64,000 nucleotides of DNA from Ziziphus jujuba. Taxonomy: Eukaryota; Streptophyta; Magnoliopsida; Rosales; Rhamnaceae. Where the stretch lies: assembly GCF_031755915.1 (NCBI RefSeq), contig NC_083379.1:18683501-18747500 (forward strand), given 5' to 3'. The notes under the pieces are model-generated. The model saw nothing but the letters and a program-made list of their open reading frames with translations, was not told the DNA's origin and ran no database searches. Below are positions 12,401 to 29,700 of this stretch, piece by piece. Every line of letters begins with the position of its first letter. The first letter of the stretch is position 1. The translations under genes were made by a program, and so were the position numbers.

Positions 12401-14158
12401 TTAGATGCAATGGAAGAATTATTTTGTTTCCTTGATTCCTACAAAATTGAGTAATATGTGCAATTTAAAATTTTAATTCAATAAAACAAACTAACATTAC
12501 TAAATAAAATACAAGTGTAAAACATGCGTATGAAAAAGTAGCTAATTATCATTGTAATAATCACAACTCATAAATATTTTTAAACTAGACAATAATTAAA
12601 AGATTTAAAGTACATAAAATAATCTCTTTTACACATTTTATCAAACACCTAGAAGGCAATAACACAAACTTTAAAAAAAAAGAAAAGAAAATGTACCATT
12701 AACCTTTGAAACACTCAAATAGTACATAATACATAATACAAATTGTTATTTAATCTTGACATCAAATGGCCAACAAATGGATACAATTGTCATATCTAAA
12801 AAAGAATAAAAGAAGATAAAAAAAGAAAAAAAGAAAAAAGAAAGAACTAGAAAGGAAAAAAATAACAAGAAGAAGAACAAGAGAAGAGAAAGAAGAAAAA
12901 CAATAATAATAAGAAGAAGAAATGAAAGGAAGAAAACAAATATCATGGATTTTTAAGCTTACGATGCTTAAAAAGGGGGAGACCATGTAGAAAGAAAACT
13001 TTTTTCTTTTTTGGGTTTGTGTCTATATTTTATATATTTGTAAAGAGTAAACTACAACCGGGTAAAAAGAAGATCCTTATTTTTTATTTTTGAAAATATG
13101 TCTTGTAAGTTGCAAGTTAATAGAAACAACTGGTAAGCTTTTTCTCTTTGACCCATTTAAATATTAAGAACGTGGGTTTCCAAATGAAAAAAATTGTGAG
13201 GTGCCCACTTGCTTAAAAAGTATATTATTTTATTTCTTTTATTTTATTTTTTAGTTAAATTTTCTCTTTAATTCTTTAATCCTTATACACTATGTTTTTA
13301 TTTATTTATTTATTTTTTGTTTAAGAAAAAAAACTTAATCTTAAAAAGTTTCCATTTTTTAACAATATTTTTTATTTTTTATTTTTTATTTTTAATTTTT
13401 TATGAATTGTTTTTTTAATATTTTTTAAAAATTAATCTTAAATAAAAAAATTGTGAACAAAAAGGCTCATGGGCATTAGACAGTCAATATAATATTAACG
13501 GTTTTTTTCTAAAATTTACTAATATACGAGGCGTTATATAAAAACATCTGGATTGTGCATTTTCCTACATTTTAAAACATTGAATGATGTATAGAAAAAT
13601 AACTTCACTTAGAAATCGGAGTCAAATTAATTGGTTATGCTTCTTTTCTTTCATTAATACTTGGGGACACCGTGGGACCTCTCTTCCTCACATGCCAAAA
13701 GGTTTTGCTTCATCATTTTCGTGGTTGTAAAAATTTCTTGTCATACACAGAAAGGGGATAAGGATCTCCAATTTTATGAAAATAACGGATCTCCACTTGA
13801 TATAAGCATTTTATGCTATATTAATATTTATTCAATGGCTATAATTAAATTTATTCATTTTACTAAAAGGAAATTTTCTAAACTTTCAATAACCTTATAA
13901 ATGACATTAATTTCTTTCCATGTTATTTTAATATATATATATATATATATATTTTAAAACCAAATTCATTTTCCTATTTAAATTAAGAGAATATATATTT
14001 CAAAAATAAATAAAGAATATAAAAATTATAATGAAATTTTATGATTTATCAACCTTCAACAATTCAAGCAACTTTATAATTTTTTTTTTAAAACTAAAAT
14101 ATAGTAACAATATTTTGATTTACAGCTTTCGGTGGCTTATTAGTTTAGAAATTTATCC

Positions 14159-14190
<32 letters not shown>

Positions 14191-15439
14191 CAAAAAAATA
14201 AAAAACGATATGAACTACCATAATAAAATGTTTATGATTTATCAACCTTCAAAAATTCAAAAAATTTCATAATTTTTTTTTTAAAATAAACTATAGGAAA
14301 AAGATTTTAATTAATAGTTTTTGGTGGTTCATTAATTTAGGCTGATAAATAAGGAATGTTTATTCATGAAATTACAAAAAAATGGAAATCATGAATAGAA
14401 ATTTTTATTGATATGTTTGTTTACTATCTTAAATTAGATTTCAATGTTTAGTATTTATAAAGATTTTTTTTGAAAAATATCAAATTCGATAAAAATTAAT
14501 GAAATATCAAATTTTATAATTATTTATGTAATTTTAATTTAGCATATTCAATCTCAATTTGAATATATTTTAAACATAATAAGAATATTTATCCTTTAAA
14601 AATTTTAAAAGAATAGCTATTCTTTAAGATGAGCAAATAAGTATTGCTAAACCTATCAAATATAGTAATAAGTAATTTTATAAAATAACTATTTTATTTC
14701 CATATTTACTCAGCATACCAAACATACCTTTATAAATTTATATATAGTTATATATTTTAAATTTATCCATATGTATAAACAATAATTTTGTATTTAGCAT
14801 TTATTTAGAAAATATTAATATTTAATATTACTCAAGCGAATTAAAGAAATAAGTCATAAATATGGAAACTTTCAACTATATTATTTATTTTCTATAACAA
14901 TTCAAATTATTAATTATGATAGATTTTAGTTTAGTCAAATAAAATAATCAAATGGTTAAAAATACTTACTATTATATTATTTATCAAACTTGAAAACATG
15001 CTGCTTAAGGAGTGAGACGATTAATAATTCAACCAGAGCTTGCGATGAGAAGAGAGACTAAATTAGCTAAGCAATGCATCAACGGAGACACATTTTAAAC
15101 CTATTAATTTTGAGTGAGACGACATTTGTGATTCATTAAGGTACTTGAAAGGTTACTAATAGTATTTTATTTTATTTTATTTTTGGTGTTGATAACAAAA
15201 GATTACTAATTGTTTTCTTAACAATTTATGTGTATTTTTTTATTTATCTATTTTCAATGATGTAACGTAACCGAGTCACTATTTGAGGGACCCCAGTGAT
15301 GAACTCACTTGGTTGAGATAAGTTTGAATTCATACGTTTGACCCGTTTAAATTTTCAAAAATCGAATGATTAACCCAATAAATTAATAGAATTAATACAC
15401 TTTGAACAAGGCAAAAGTTTTATTTTTTAATTAAAATAA
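12401..15439. other. AT-rich spacer with simple repeats
   Basis: No gene is supported. A purine-rich (AAG/GAA) stretch at about 12790-12930 gives long low-complexity open frames on the minus strand. (TA)n runs lie near 13932-13952 and 14160-14185. A GGCGTTAT word near 13531 may mark the far end of the hAT element. Confidence 0.4.
14041..14342. repeat. Direct duplication, about 190-bp period
   Basis: The block starting atgatttatcaaccttcaa, followed by a poly(T) run and then a t(t)ggtggtt/cttatta-type block, occurs at about 14041-14150 and again at about 14233-14342. Each is preceded by a (TA)n run. No coding content. Confidence 0.6.
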
Positions 15440-16870
15440 AATTAATTTTCTATACTGAACAGAGCAAAACAGAGCAAAAACAGGGGAAGACCACATTCAC
15501 AAATCTTGTACACTAATAAAGCATTCCGTTTGAAGTTTCTACATTTTGATTTCGATTTCATTTTTGAGGTACATATTCGCTTCAGGAAAATATCATTATA
15601 TGATGGAAAATACATGCTTTGCTGGTTCTGCGTAAATTTAAAACGATATCATTTTGAGGATATGACAATTTGTTAATGGTGATCGAGGAGATCATCTTTT
15701 AACACTGGTAATACAAAAATAATAAGCGGTTTAACAGCATTATGTCAACCAATTTTTTGAGCCGGCAAGACTTTTAATCTGACCACTATTGTTTAAAAAG
15801 AAAGTTTGATACTAAATTAATGTTGATAAGCCGTTAACTCTTTATTATATTTTAATAGTCTTTTTTTTTTTTTTTTGGGCGCATATATTTTAATAGTCTG
15901 CAATAGAAAAATTGATGTGTACTTTGGTGCAGGCTTATCAAAGTCATTGCTAAGATGATGTATTTAGTGTTACTTTAATAAAAATTAAAATTAAAAAATT
16001 AAAAAAATAGGTAGGTAGATAAACCAAAAGAATGAAGTTGGGATTTCGAGTCGAAAATAATGAATGGAAGTACACGATTCCCATGTAATGGTTAAAAAGA
16101 AAAGCAGGACTTGGCATTCCCAAGAATTACTTTTGAAATTTAAAATGAAAGTAACTTTTTTAAGCATCATGCGGATACAAGACCTAATATGTACCATCTA
16201 ATATAAATAAATGATACTTGAGTTGAATTTTTTTGGGTCAAAATTCAACCAATGCAAATGACAAGATTTAAATTTTTATTATGAATTTTTTTCCCTCTCT
16301 GGTATTGAAGCAGATTATCTATATCAACATATTTTTAATCATGTGATTTTCCCTGAGAAAGTCTTACAAACTTTACATTTGATTACAAAAAATGAAGCTT
16401 TGGAATTTTTCGATAACAAAACATAATAAAAACAGGGGAATTAAAAGTTTCTGCATAAAAAGTTACAACCTAGATTGTGGGGTATAAACGTGGATCCAGT
16501 TGGAGCTAAGAAGTTATGGACTACTTAACAAATCAGATTGTAATATTTGCTTAACAAATCAGATTGTAATATTTGCTCATTTTATAGCACAAATGATGCA
16601 GAGATGATGATTAGAGGTATCTTTGACTGTTAGCAAATCAGAAAAACAAACGTTTCAGGTCGACTCTTGTAATCAATTAACAACTTGAAGTACTTCCTTT
16701 TCCACATAGTCACTGAACCAGCATTTTATATGTGGATAAAGCAAAATACCATTTCGGCAAACCAGAAGCCCCTTTGATATCTGTTAATCAGCAATGAATT
16801 AACTATAAGATATTATCAGACAGATAATAGAGACATGGTATATGATGTAAAATTTTGAGAGCTCGAAAGT
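15440..16870. repeat. 3' flank of the receptor kinase gene (duplicate of 1560-2935)
   Basis: This is the region downstream of the nearly intact kinase gene. It is colinear with 1560-2935, as described there, with insertions and deletions between shared blocks. No gene is seen. A perfect 26-bp tandem duplication lies near its right end. Confidence 0.65.
16525..16578. repeat. Perfect 26-bp tandem duplication
   Basis: The unit beginning ttaacaaatcagattg and ending atatttgc occurs twice, head to tail, with no differences, about 300 bp beyond the stop codon of the kinase gene. It may be in its 3' UTR or just past it. Confidence 0.85.
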
Positions 16871-20485
<3,615 letters not shown>

Positions 20486-22020
20486 AATTTCTGTTAGAGG
20501 GCATGCGTCGGAAAGTTGGTTCTTTTTGGCTGGAATGTGATTAATGTTGTTAGCTGCAAAAACTATTTGACTTTCAATTTTGTTTTGATTAACTATATTT
20601 TAAAAATTTGCCCACCAATTGGGACTTGGACCCCATGGAAGAAATTTGTGACAGTAGAAGAAATATTTAAATTTCAATGCTTTGCTTTATCGGCATCCAA
20701 ACAAGTGGGTTGTCAAGGAAATTGTTTTTATTTTTATATCCTTTTTGTTTTTTTTTTTTTTTTGGGGTCAATGAGTTGTCAAGGAAAATTTGGAGCTGGC
20801 AAATTTTTAGTTTCGTGCCCCTCTTGAAAATTTGGAGCTGGCAAATTTTTAGTTTCGTGCTACAGAGGGGCCAAAAAAAAAAAAAAAAAAGAAGATAATT
20901 TGAGAATCATCGTCCAATGAGACACTTACCGTCTACATAATATAGTGGTCGGAAATTTTTCAAAAAAATTCCAAAATTCTATGTTTTGTCGGTTTTCTAT
21001 TTAAGCGGCTTGGTTGGTCTTTATTTATTTATTTTTCTTGAAAACAAAAGTATCATAGACTCCAGTTAATGGCTTTTGCTTCATACTGAATTGCAGCATG
21101 GAACTTTTGAAACCAAATCAGTTAATGATTTACGTTTTGACAAGTTTAATTATTGCCTCTGAATAGAGCATAATTATTGCCTCCAAATAGAGCAAGAAAG
21201 CCGTTGAATAAACAGTTCATCAACATATTTATTAAAATGACTGACAAAGATATGGATCAATAAATCTGTAAGGATAAATGATTGATATAGACTTTGTCGA
21301 ATAGTTCAAATGTCTTTTTTTTTTTTTTATAAAGTGGAGTTCATTTTGTTAATTAGGAATATCTATATATATATATATATATATATGTATATAAAACGGC
21401 AAACTTAAAACAAAAATAGGTACAGTATCGCCAAAAAATATAAAAATAAAAAGAAAGAGAAAAGAAAAGAGAAAAAGAGATAAGGCCATTCATGGCTCTG
21501 CAATATTTAGTTACTGTTGTAAACTTCGTCTTCTCTTTGATGAAATTTACGAGTTTCTTTGCATATTATGTATATATTTATAATAATTAATTATATATGA
21601 AGAAAATTACATTTGCTATACCTAGAGGTATAATAATGTGAATGTATTATGAAAAAAAGAAAAAAAACAATGTTAATATTTCATAAGTTTTATAAATTAC
21701 TATTTCTTCGAATAGACTTTTAATCATTTACAAGTGGAATCTTTTTTTTCATTTCAAAATATATTGCTAAACAATCATTGACATTTGGTTTTTTCAAATA
21801 GCAACTTAAATTTTTATTTTTATTATTGTAAGTACAAAAACTTATGTAACTAGAATGACGTATGAGAAAACAGCGACTTTTTACTTTCCCATATGTTAAT
21901 TTATACAGGAGAAATCATGCATTTCCATTTAATTAGATAATATGTGTGTGTTTTAGTAGGAAGTTCTTCAGAAGAGAGTATCTATTTGTCTATGCATATA
22001 TATATATATATATATATATA
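20486..22020. promoter_or_regulatory. Upstream region of the kinase gene
   Basis: This is the 5' flank of the minus-strand kinase gene and should hold its promoter. I see no convincing TATA box at a fixed distance. A 43-bp direct duplication lies about 300-380 bp upstream of the start codon. Poly(T) at 20747-20763 and poly(A) at 20874-20890 flank it. Further out there is only AT-rich sequence with (TA)n at 21365-21386 and 21996-22020. Confidence 0.35.
20783..20868. repeat. 43-bp tandem duplication in the kinase upstream region
   Basis: The unit gaaaatttggagctggcaaa, continuing to agtttcgtgc, occurs twice head to tail with a period of 43 bp and no differences in the shared 35 bases. Confidence 0.85.
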
Positions 22021-22182
22021 CAGTCCGTTTATGGTGCGGACGGTTCTTATGCGGACCACAGTATTGGTGACAGTTTTTCATAATATTAATGAAGATTTTC
22101 TAAGAAATCGTCGTTAATATTATGAAAAACCATCACTAATACTGCGGTTCTCATGTGGACCGTCCTCACTATAAAATTTCCG
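22021..22182. mobile_element. Foldback MITE inserted in a (TA)n run
   Basis: The 162-bp segment is almost wholly an inverted repeat. The left arm (CAGTCCG..., GGACGGTTC, CAGTATTGGTGA, TTTTTCATAATATTAA) is mirrored by the right arm with about 80% identity over some 75 bases and a very short loop near 22090-22110. Both sides are pure (TA)n, consistent with a TA-targeting element, though the run itself prevents defining the target duplication. No coding capacity. Confidence 0.75.
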
Positions 22183-23086
22183 TATATATATATATATATA
22201 TATATATTGGTGTGTAAGTACAAAAATATTAATGACGGCGAGAATTTTGGTAAAAATAAGGAGAGGAGAATTTTTTATTTTTATTTTTTTTAAAATTGCA
22301 CAAAATTATTCACTAAAAAAGTTACACATTAATTATCATTATCTAACTAGCTAGGTTTAGCAAAACTTAAATGAAATTGGAGCAGGGTCTCTTTTTCAAA
22401 CATGTGCACCGCCCGATAAAAATAAAATCTGCTTTAGAAATTTCTTGCATCAACTGCAGTGAGTCAACAGCACGTGCATTGATTAAAGATATTTATTTTT
22501 ACGTTTATTTTTTGGCTAATAGGTTATAATATATAATCTATATACCCAGACGCAGTGGTGGACTTTTTTCCAAATTGAACCAATACGATATGCCCTTTTC
22601 GATCATCTGTATGATACACCTGCCCTCATACTACAGCTAATTGTCAAGGTGGATGTCACCTCACAATTTTCAAGGTCCAAAATATACTTAGTGCTTCTTT
22701 TTTTTTTGATAAATTATTTTTGGTGCTCTTGGTGGAGTCATTTGAATTGCATATAAAGATTATAGCTGCTATACATTCAGCTTTTGGCTAGAAGGTTCTG
22801 CCGATGTTTTGGCAGTTTAAAGAGACACAGTGAAATAAATAATATAAAAAAGAGAAATTTTAATTTTAGCAGTCACATGGGTTGAAAATTGTGAGATTAA
22901 ATTGGATATAACATATTCAATACGGTAAGGACTTTATGGACTTTTGTGGCAATCAGTATGTTCACATCCAGTTGGGTGTAGATCTAATTTTTATTCGATA
23001 ATTAAAATATTAATCAGTATCTCATTTCCAACAAGAGTTATTCCAACTTCACTTTTAATCTTTGACCAAGTTATGTGGCCAAGTAT

Positions 23087-23173
<87 letters not shown>

Positions 23174-23879
23174 GCGGTTTGATTTAAAATTTTTAATATC
23201 AAAATCAATATTAAATTTTTGTTTTTAGTTTTTCGATGTATTATAATTGAAATTTAAAATTATATTTATTAATCATTTTTATAGATTTTTTTTAAATATT
23301 ATTAAATTTTGATCACTTTTTAAATTTTAAATTTTAAATTTTAATTATTAATATGATCCAAGATTAATAAAGAAAAATATAATATTAAAATCATAGATTA
23401 TTATGATTTTAATCTGACCTTATATATCTATATATTGGTAAGTATATGACTATTTATGATTTTTTTTGATATGGCTATCTATATGTGATTTCATTCATAT
23501 TATGATAATATTATTTAAATATTAATTTTCATTTATTAAAAAATAAAACTTAAATATATGAAGAACCGCCCATATCATATGTGTATTACTAGTGGTAGAT
23601 TGAAATATTACCAGCTGATCTTTATTCTTCAAAAAAAAAAAAAAAAAAAAAAAAAAGACAACAACAACATGATAAGTCCCTCTCTATAAATTGTTCATGA
23701 AGTTTTTATCTTAACAAAATTGATAATATACACCTATATATAAATTCTTTGAGCAGGAAAACCTTCATACATATATATATATATATACACACATACATAT
23801 ACATAATTAATTTGAGATCTTTTAGCTTTAGCAGTTAGATGCTACAAATTACAGAGCATTAATACGATTACATTACATG
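22183..23879. other. AT-rich spacer
   Basis: No gene seen. It contains (TA)n at 22183-22207, a large (TA)n at 23091-23167, a poly(A) at 23631-23656 and mixed TA/CA repeats near 23770-23805. Confidence 0.5.
23091..23167. repeat. Long (TA)n microsatellite
   Basis: An uninterrupted run of about 38 TA units. It is a likely site of slippage, assembly error and cruciform formation. Confidence 0.95.
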
Positions 23880-25490
23880 TAGCAAGATGAATTTTGTTAT
23901 TTATTTGGGTATGAAGATGGCTTTAGTTCAAGTCAATCTAATCTGGCCACTTTTTGTGGTTGAACTTTCATGTGCCCTAGCTCACGGGGTAAATGAATTG
24001 ACCAAAGTCATTATCTTGACCCAGCAAGATGGGCTTTGCTATCATTATAGTTTTACATATTAGTTTGTGCTTACAAATAGCCATGCATACCGAACTGACT
24101 TTTCATCGATGTAATGAGAGTAAAATTTTGTAAAACATGCCAAAAAAAGAAAAAAAGGTTTAATTTCATCTGTAATCCTAAAGTTTGGCCTTATTATAAG
24201 AACATCTCTAAGGTTTTAAGAAAATCATCTACAGTCCCACTGTTACGTTTCATTTTCTCTTTTAAATGGCGAGTTTGAATTAGTCATTTACCTTTTTTTT
24301 TTTTTTCCTCTCTCCTTACAATTACTCATTTACCCTTCAAAATTGGTCTTAATTGCAGTCATTTTTTCTTTTTTTAAATTTTCCTCTTTTATAGCTTCCA
24401 TGTTAATAAAATAAATGTAAAACAACCGCACTTTCTTTTTCTTTTTCTTTTTAATTTTATTTTTGTTTCCACCCTCTCTTCTTCATCTTCTTCTTCCTGA
24501 TCTTTTTCTCATTTCTTTATCTCTTGTCTTTCATGTCTTTCATCCTTTCCAAATCCCAATGAAAGCGAATTTGCTTAAAAAATATCATAGCAATTTTTCT
24601 TTTTTCCTTTTTGAAAGAAAAAATATCATAGCAATTGGAAAAGGATATTTAAACCCTCTATAAGCACTGATTAAAGAGATAATAAAGTGATATTTTTACA
24701 ATCAGTAACATTCATTGTGAATATATATCTCACAAAACTATAACAAAAAGAAGAAGAAAATACAACTCCATACTAACACTAATATATAATTAAAATAAGC
24801 AAATTGCGTATTATTTGATATTAAAAAAAAAAAAAAAACAAACATGTCAACAAACAATACCTTAACATTTGAATTTTTTAGCAGTTCATTATCATATATG
24901 TATATATATATATATAAATTTGTTGTAATTTAAGATATTTTTTAATATTTATCTTTTATAAGGTTTTGAATATAATAAATTAAGTAAAATAAATAATTAT
25001 GTATACTAGATAAAAATTATGTTGCATGGATATAAAATGGGCCAGCATCAATAAATGAACACGACATCAACATGATACATCCTATTCCAATTTCAACTGG
25101 TAGTTTGCAAAAGACAATTTGCTAGAAGAGAAAATAGTAAATTCACAATGCCTCATAGACGACACAGTTACTAGCGAACTATATACCATTAATTACCTAA
25201 TAAGGGATGATTTCAAAAGGATATAAGCTAAACTATAAATCCACTGAACCATCAATTTACTACTCAGATAGCCCCCAACATAATAGAATCTACGAGTGTA
25301 TAAACGTTTATAAAATATTTTTGTATATATTTTGATAATTTTACATATATCAGGCAATTAATAAAAACATTAAACAAAACAATAAATTGTTATTTAAAAA
25401 TGGAACAGTAAATATTTACAGTACTGCAGTGTATGATAAATGAATAAAAATTACACTAGCAGGTAAGCAAAACATTAGCATGTATGCAAA
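23880..25490. repeat. Segmental duplication, copy 1
   Basis: Two parts of this stretch recur to the right. 23880-24130 resembles 26790-27015 (shared words: gatggctttagtt / aatggctttagtt, tttttgtggttgaacttt, gaattgacca). 24940-25490 resembles 30250-30682 joined to 34213-34360 (shared: agacaatttgc, cacagttact, agaatctacgagtgtataaac, attaaacaaaa). No gene is present. The segment 24290-24740 also recurs at 48280-48640. Confidence 0.65.
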
Positions 25491-25494
25491 ACAT

Positions 25495-26785
25495 TAATAT
25501 CTATTTAATTTATAATTTGAAGAATTTTAAAAATTGTTAAAAATTTAGAGATATTAGATTTAGATTTTAAAGAAGTTTATACAAGTTCAATAATATTCAA
25601 TTAAGATTTTAATAGATTTTATAAAAATCCATTAAAATCTTGGTGTATTCAATTAGTAGTTTGTAGAATTATTTTAAAATCTACAGGTATTCAAAAGTTA
25701 ATAATTTTAAAAGATTTTGAAAAATGATGGATTTTAATGGATTTAAAAGGATTCTGAAAATAAAATTGTGAAGAAAATTGTAAAAATTCAAACTTGACTT
25801 TAAAGATTTCGTTGGATTCTTATAAATTCTTTATAGAGTTTATGGAATTGCATAACAATCTATCAAATCCTTTAAAGTGTATAACTCATTTTAAATCTAT
25901 CAAACTCTAAATTAAATATATCTCCTAAATTTTCAAATACTTTTAAAATCCTTCAAACTCTAAAGTGCACCCTTTTAGAATTTAATGGATTTAAAATAAA
26001 TTATAGACTTTAAAGGATTTCATGGATTGTTATGGAATTCCGTAGATTCTATAAAGAATTTATAAGAATCCAATGAAATCTTTGAGGTAAATGCTAAATT
26101 TCATATTGACAATTTTCTTCATAATTTTACTTTTAAAATCCTTTCAAATTCATTAAAATCCATCATTTTTAAAATATTTTAAAATCAATTACTTTTTGAA
26201 TATGTATAGATTTTAAAAGAATTTTATAAAGTCTTAATTGAATACATTTGGATTTTAATGGATTTTTATAAAATTTATTAAAATATGAATTGAATATCAT
26301 TAGACTTATATAAACTCCTTTAAAATCTAAATTGAATACTTCTAAACTTCTAAAAACTTTTAAAATCCTTCAAATTCTAAATTAAATACACCCATGTTTG
26401 AGGAATTCAATTTATTAGAATTTAAAAGAATTTATACGAGTTCAATGATATTCAATTTAGATTTTAATGGATTTTGTAAAAATCTATTAAAATCCAGATG
26501 TATTCAATTAGGATTTTGTAGAATTTTTTTAAAATCTAATGGTATTTAATGTCATTTATTTTAAAATATTTTAAAAAATGATGAATTTTAATGTATTTGA
26601 AAGAATTTTAATAGTAAAATTGTGAAGAAAATTTTAATATAAAATCCAGCATTAATTCCAAAGATTTTGTTGAGTTCTTATAAATTCCTTATGAAATCTA
26701 TAAAATTTCACAACAATCCATCAATTTTTTTAAAATTCATAACTTATTTTAAATCTATTAAATTCTAAATTGAATACACTCCTTT
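25495..26785. repeat. Three-unit foldback repeat (direct, inverted, direct)
   Basis: Three related units of about 390-460 bp lie side by side. Unit 1 (about 25495-25955) and unit 3 (about 26400-26785) are direct; unit 2 (about 25970-26395) is their reverse complement. Shared words are attcaattaggattttg, gatggattttaatgga, gtgaagaaaatt and aacaatc(c/t)atcaa. Outer ends read gtgtatttaattt / taaattaaatacaccc-like. AT-rich, no coding region. Probably a MITE family inserted into itself or a foldback element that captured a third arm. Confidence 0.75.
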
Positions 26786-26789
26786 AAAG

Positions 26790-29700
26790 TTATTATGTTT
26801 TCTCTTCCTTGGGTTGGGTGAAAATGGCTTTAGTTGAAAGCAACCTAACTTATAGCTACTTTTTTGTGGTTGAACTTTGGCTCTGCTCTAATGCCTTTCT
26901 ACCGCATGGGGTGTATAAGAATTGACCAAGCAATTGGATTTTACTTTCATTTTATGTATTTGTGCATACAAATGGCTATGTACGAAACTGGCTTTTGATG
27001 TAATCAGGATGAATTTTCGTGAACCATATCTTCATTGCTATTGACCATTTATTTCTCATGTTTTAAGGTAGAAACCCTTTCTTTACGTTGCAATAGGTTT
27101 GACTGATATTATAGAGAATATAAGTCTAAGACATTCGTAGGTTGAGTTTGCGTAGTCTATCTAAATTTTTTACATATGTTAAGGTCAAAATCAAGATTCA
27201 TGCAGGTTTAACCGTTAATATGTATGCTCTATGAGAATCAAAACTTTTAGCTAAAAACAACAACCCAATTTCTTTTATATTGTCCTAGAACCTAATTGAC
27301 ATTTGACATTAATTTCTAATAATAAATGCTTTGCTCTGCAGCTTTCCAAACCTAACATAAATTTTTTTTTTTTTTTTATTCTACAATTGATGGGTATTTC
27401 TCTCAGCCCAAGGATGGCTTTCTTTTCGCTGATAATCCTTTGTCTGTTTTCAGTGACAGAACCAAAATAGTCAACTTGGGAACCACAATATAAAGGAAAA
27501 AAGTATATAGATTTATGTATTTATTTATTTATAATATACAATAATTCAAAATATAAAATAATTAATAATTTATTATGATAAAATAGACGAAAACTATAAA
27601 GAAACAATATAAATATAAAAAAAAGGGGTACAAAAACTAAATTCTAAATAAGTTTGTTCTATTTTAATATTTGAGCGAAATTTTTACAGATTCATTAAAG
27701 AAAAATAATTGATTTTTAGACTGACTATTTAGACTAATATATCTAACTAGCCGCATCTGTAAAGATAGGTTTACCAAAAAAAAAAAAAAAAAGGGGCATC
27801 TATAATAGTATTGAAAATCTAGGTTCCAAAAATTGATATTTTTGCCGAAATTTTAATTTTCTTAAAGGGTGGAAAAGAAATTTAAATTTTAAATGAAAAT
27901 GAGTAAAATTTTCATAATATATCTGGAGAAATTTTCAAAATTTTGTTGAAATTTTCATAGAATTTTTTTTATAAAAATATTCACATCAAATCTTTGATAA
28001 TTTGATTAAAATATTCATAATTTTCATTGAAATTCCAAAATTTCCATAGAAAATTTAGAAATATTTATGAAATTTATTTTTTTATCAAAAAAATTCATAA
28101 ATATTATTGATGTTTAGTAAACTTTTTTTTTTTACCAAATTAACTTTATTGATATATATATATATATATTTATCTTCTAATCATTTTTTAAATATTTAGT
28201 GATATAATTAACATAGAGTGAATATAATTGAACAATCTTGAGAGATTTTATTCATTGATAATATATATATATATATATATGTATTAATATATATATAATT
28301 TGCTATACATTTTGGATGGAAATGATTCATTAGAATCCCATGATTACAAAATAATAGTTGATTATATAAAAAAGTAAAATAATAACATAGAAATATAATA
28401 TTATAAAGAAATTATATTAATAGTATTTAAATTAATAACATTAAGCAAACAAAAATAGAAAAATGATGGAATACAATATACTAAATATCAAGTACAACCA
28501 CATTTAATACAAGACTTATATGATTTATATATTAAGTGACTGTTTGGCATATATTTTTTTTACATTACAAGCTTTACTTAAAAGTTAAAAACTCTTTTAT
28601 TAAAAAATAAAGGTGTTTGACAAAAGTAAACAAATACTTGTTGGTAAAAAAAAAAAAAAAAACAGTTTTTTAAATATGTTTTAAATAAGCTCAAATTTTA
28701 CTTTTTTTTTAGAAAAGTTCTTTTTTTTAGCTTATATGGAAAGTTAATGAGCGTTTAATATAGCTTTTTTTAGCTTATATGGAAACTTATTGAGCATTTA
28801 ATATAGCTTTTTTATTTACATCCAAACACTTATCAACTTTTTAATAATAGTTCTTTTTCAAAAATATCTATTATACAAGTCTCTGTAGACTAAACCTCTA
28901 TACCAAATGGATCCTAACAATTACATGGACAATTATTAAGAAGATATATATCTTAATAGTTATTTTTTACATTTCATATCTCAAAATGAGAAGAAGGAAG
29001 AAATAAACAATTTTTAATCACCCAAAGATTTTATGTCATACTGAAATGACATTTATAAAATACAATATAATTGAAATAATTTTTTTATATGTCTTAATTA
29101 ATAAATAATTTTATCAAAATGTATATGTTTTCATATTTTTATTACTAATAATTTATTTATGATTATTACCACTTGTTATAAATCAATTGTTTAAAAAAAA
29201 ATATGATATCTATTTTATATTTTAGCAATTTTTATAGTTAATTTGATAATTGATTGGTTAAATAAACTAATAATAAATAATAAATATTTTCATTTTTAGA
29301 CATAAATTTTCATCATTTTTATGAATTTTTATTAATATTCAATACTTTCCGATATTTTTATGAAATTTTTTATATTTTGAACTCTCGGTATTTTTATCAA
29401 TATTGAAATTTTGAATTTTGTGTAAAACCACATTAAAAGAACAAAAGGAAAAAAAAAATACATTGAGAAATTAAAAACATAAATTGGAAAAAGTAACACT
29501 AAAAGTAAGATAAAATATATTTAGTTGGGTTTATCACTTTATTATTAAAAAATATATATATACATGAAATGATTAATTGAGTTTATTATTACAATTTAAG
29601 GTGTAAACTAAATTCCTTCCATTTTTAATATAAGTAATGGATATTTGAATTTGAAACTTTTAAAGTACCAATTGATTGCAAGAAAATTTATTTGATATAT

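Noticed and set aside
12746..12986. Open frames rich in Ser, Phe and Leu on the minus strand
   Set aside because: They arise from the AAG/GAA-rich low-complexity tract, not from a membrane protein gene.
22944..23228. 94-codon frame with an Ile-Tyr repeat
   Set aside because: It is a translation of the (TA)n microsatellite.
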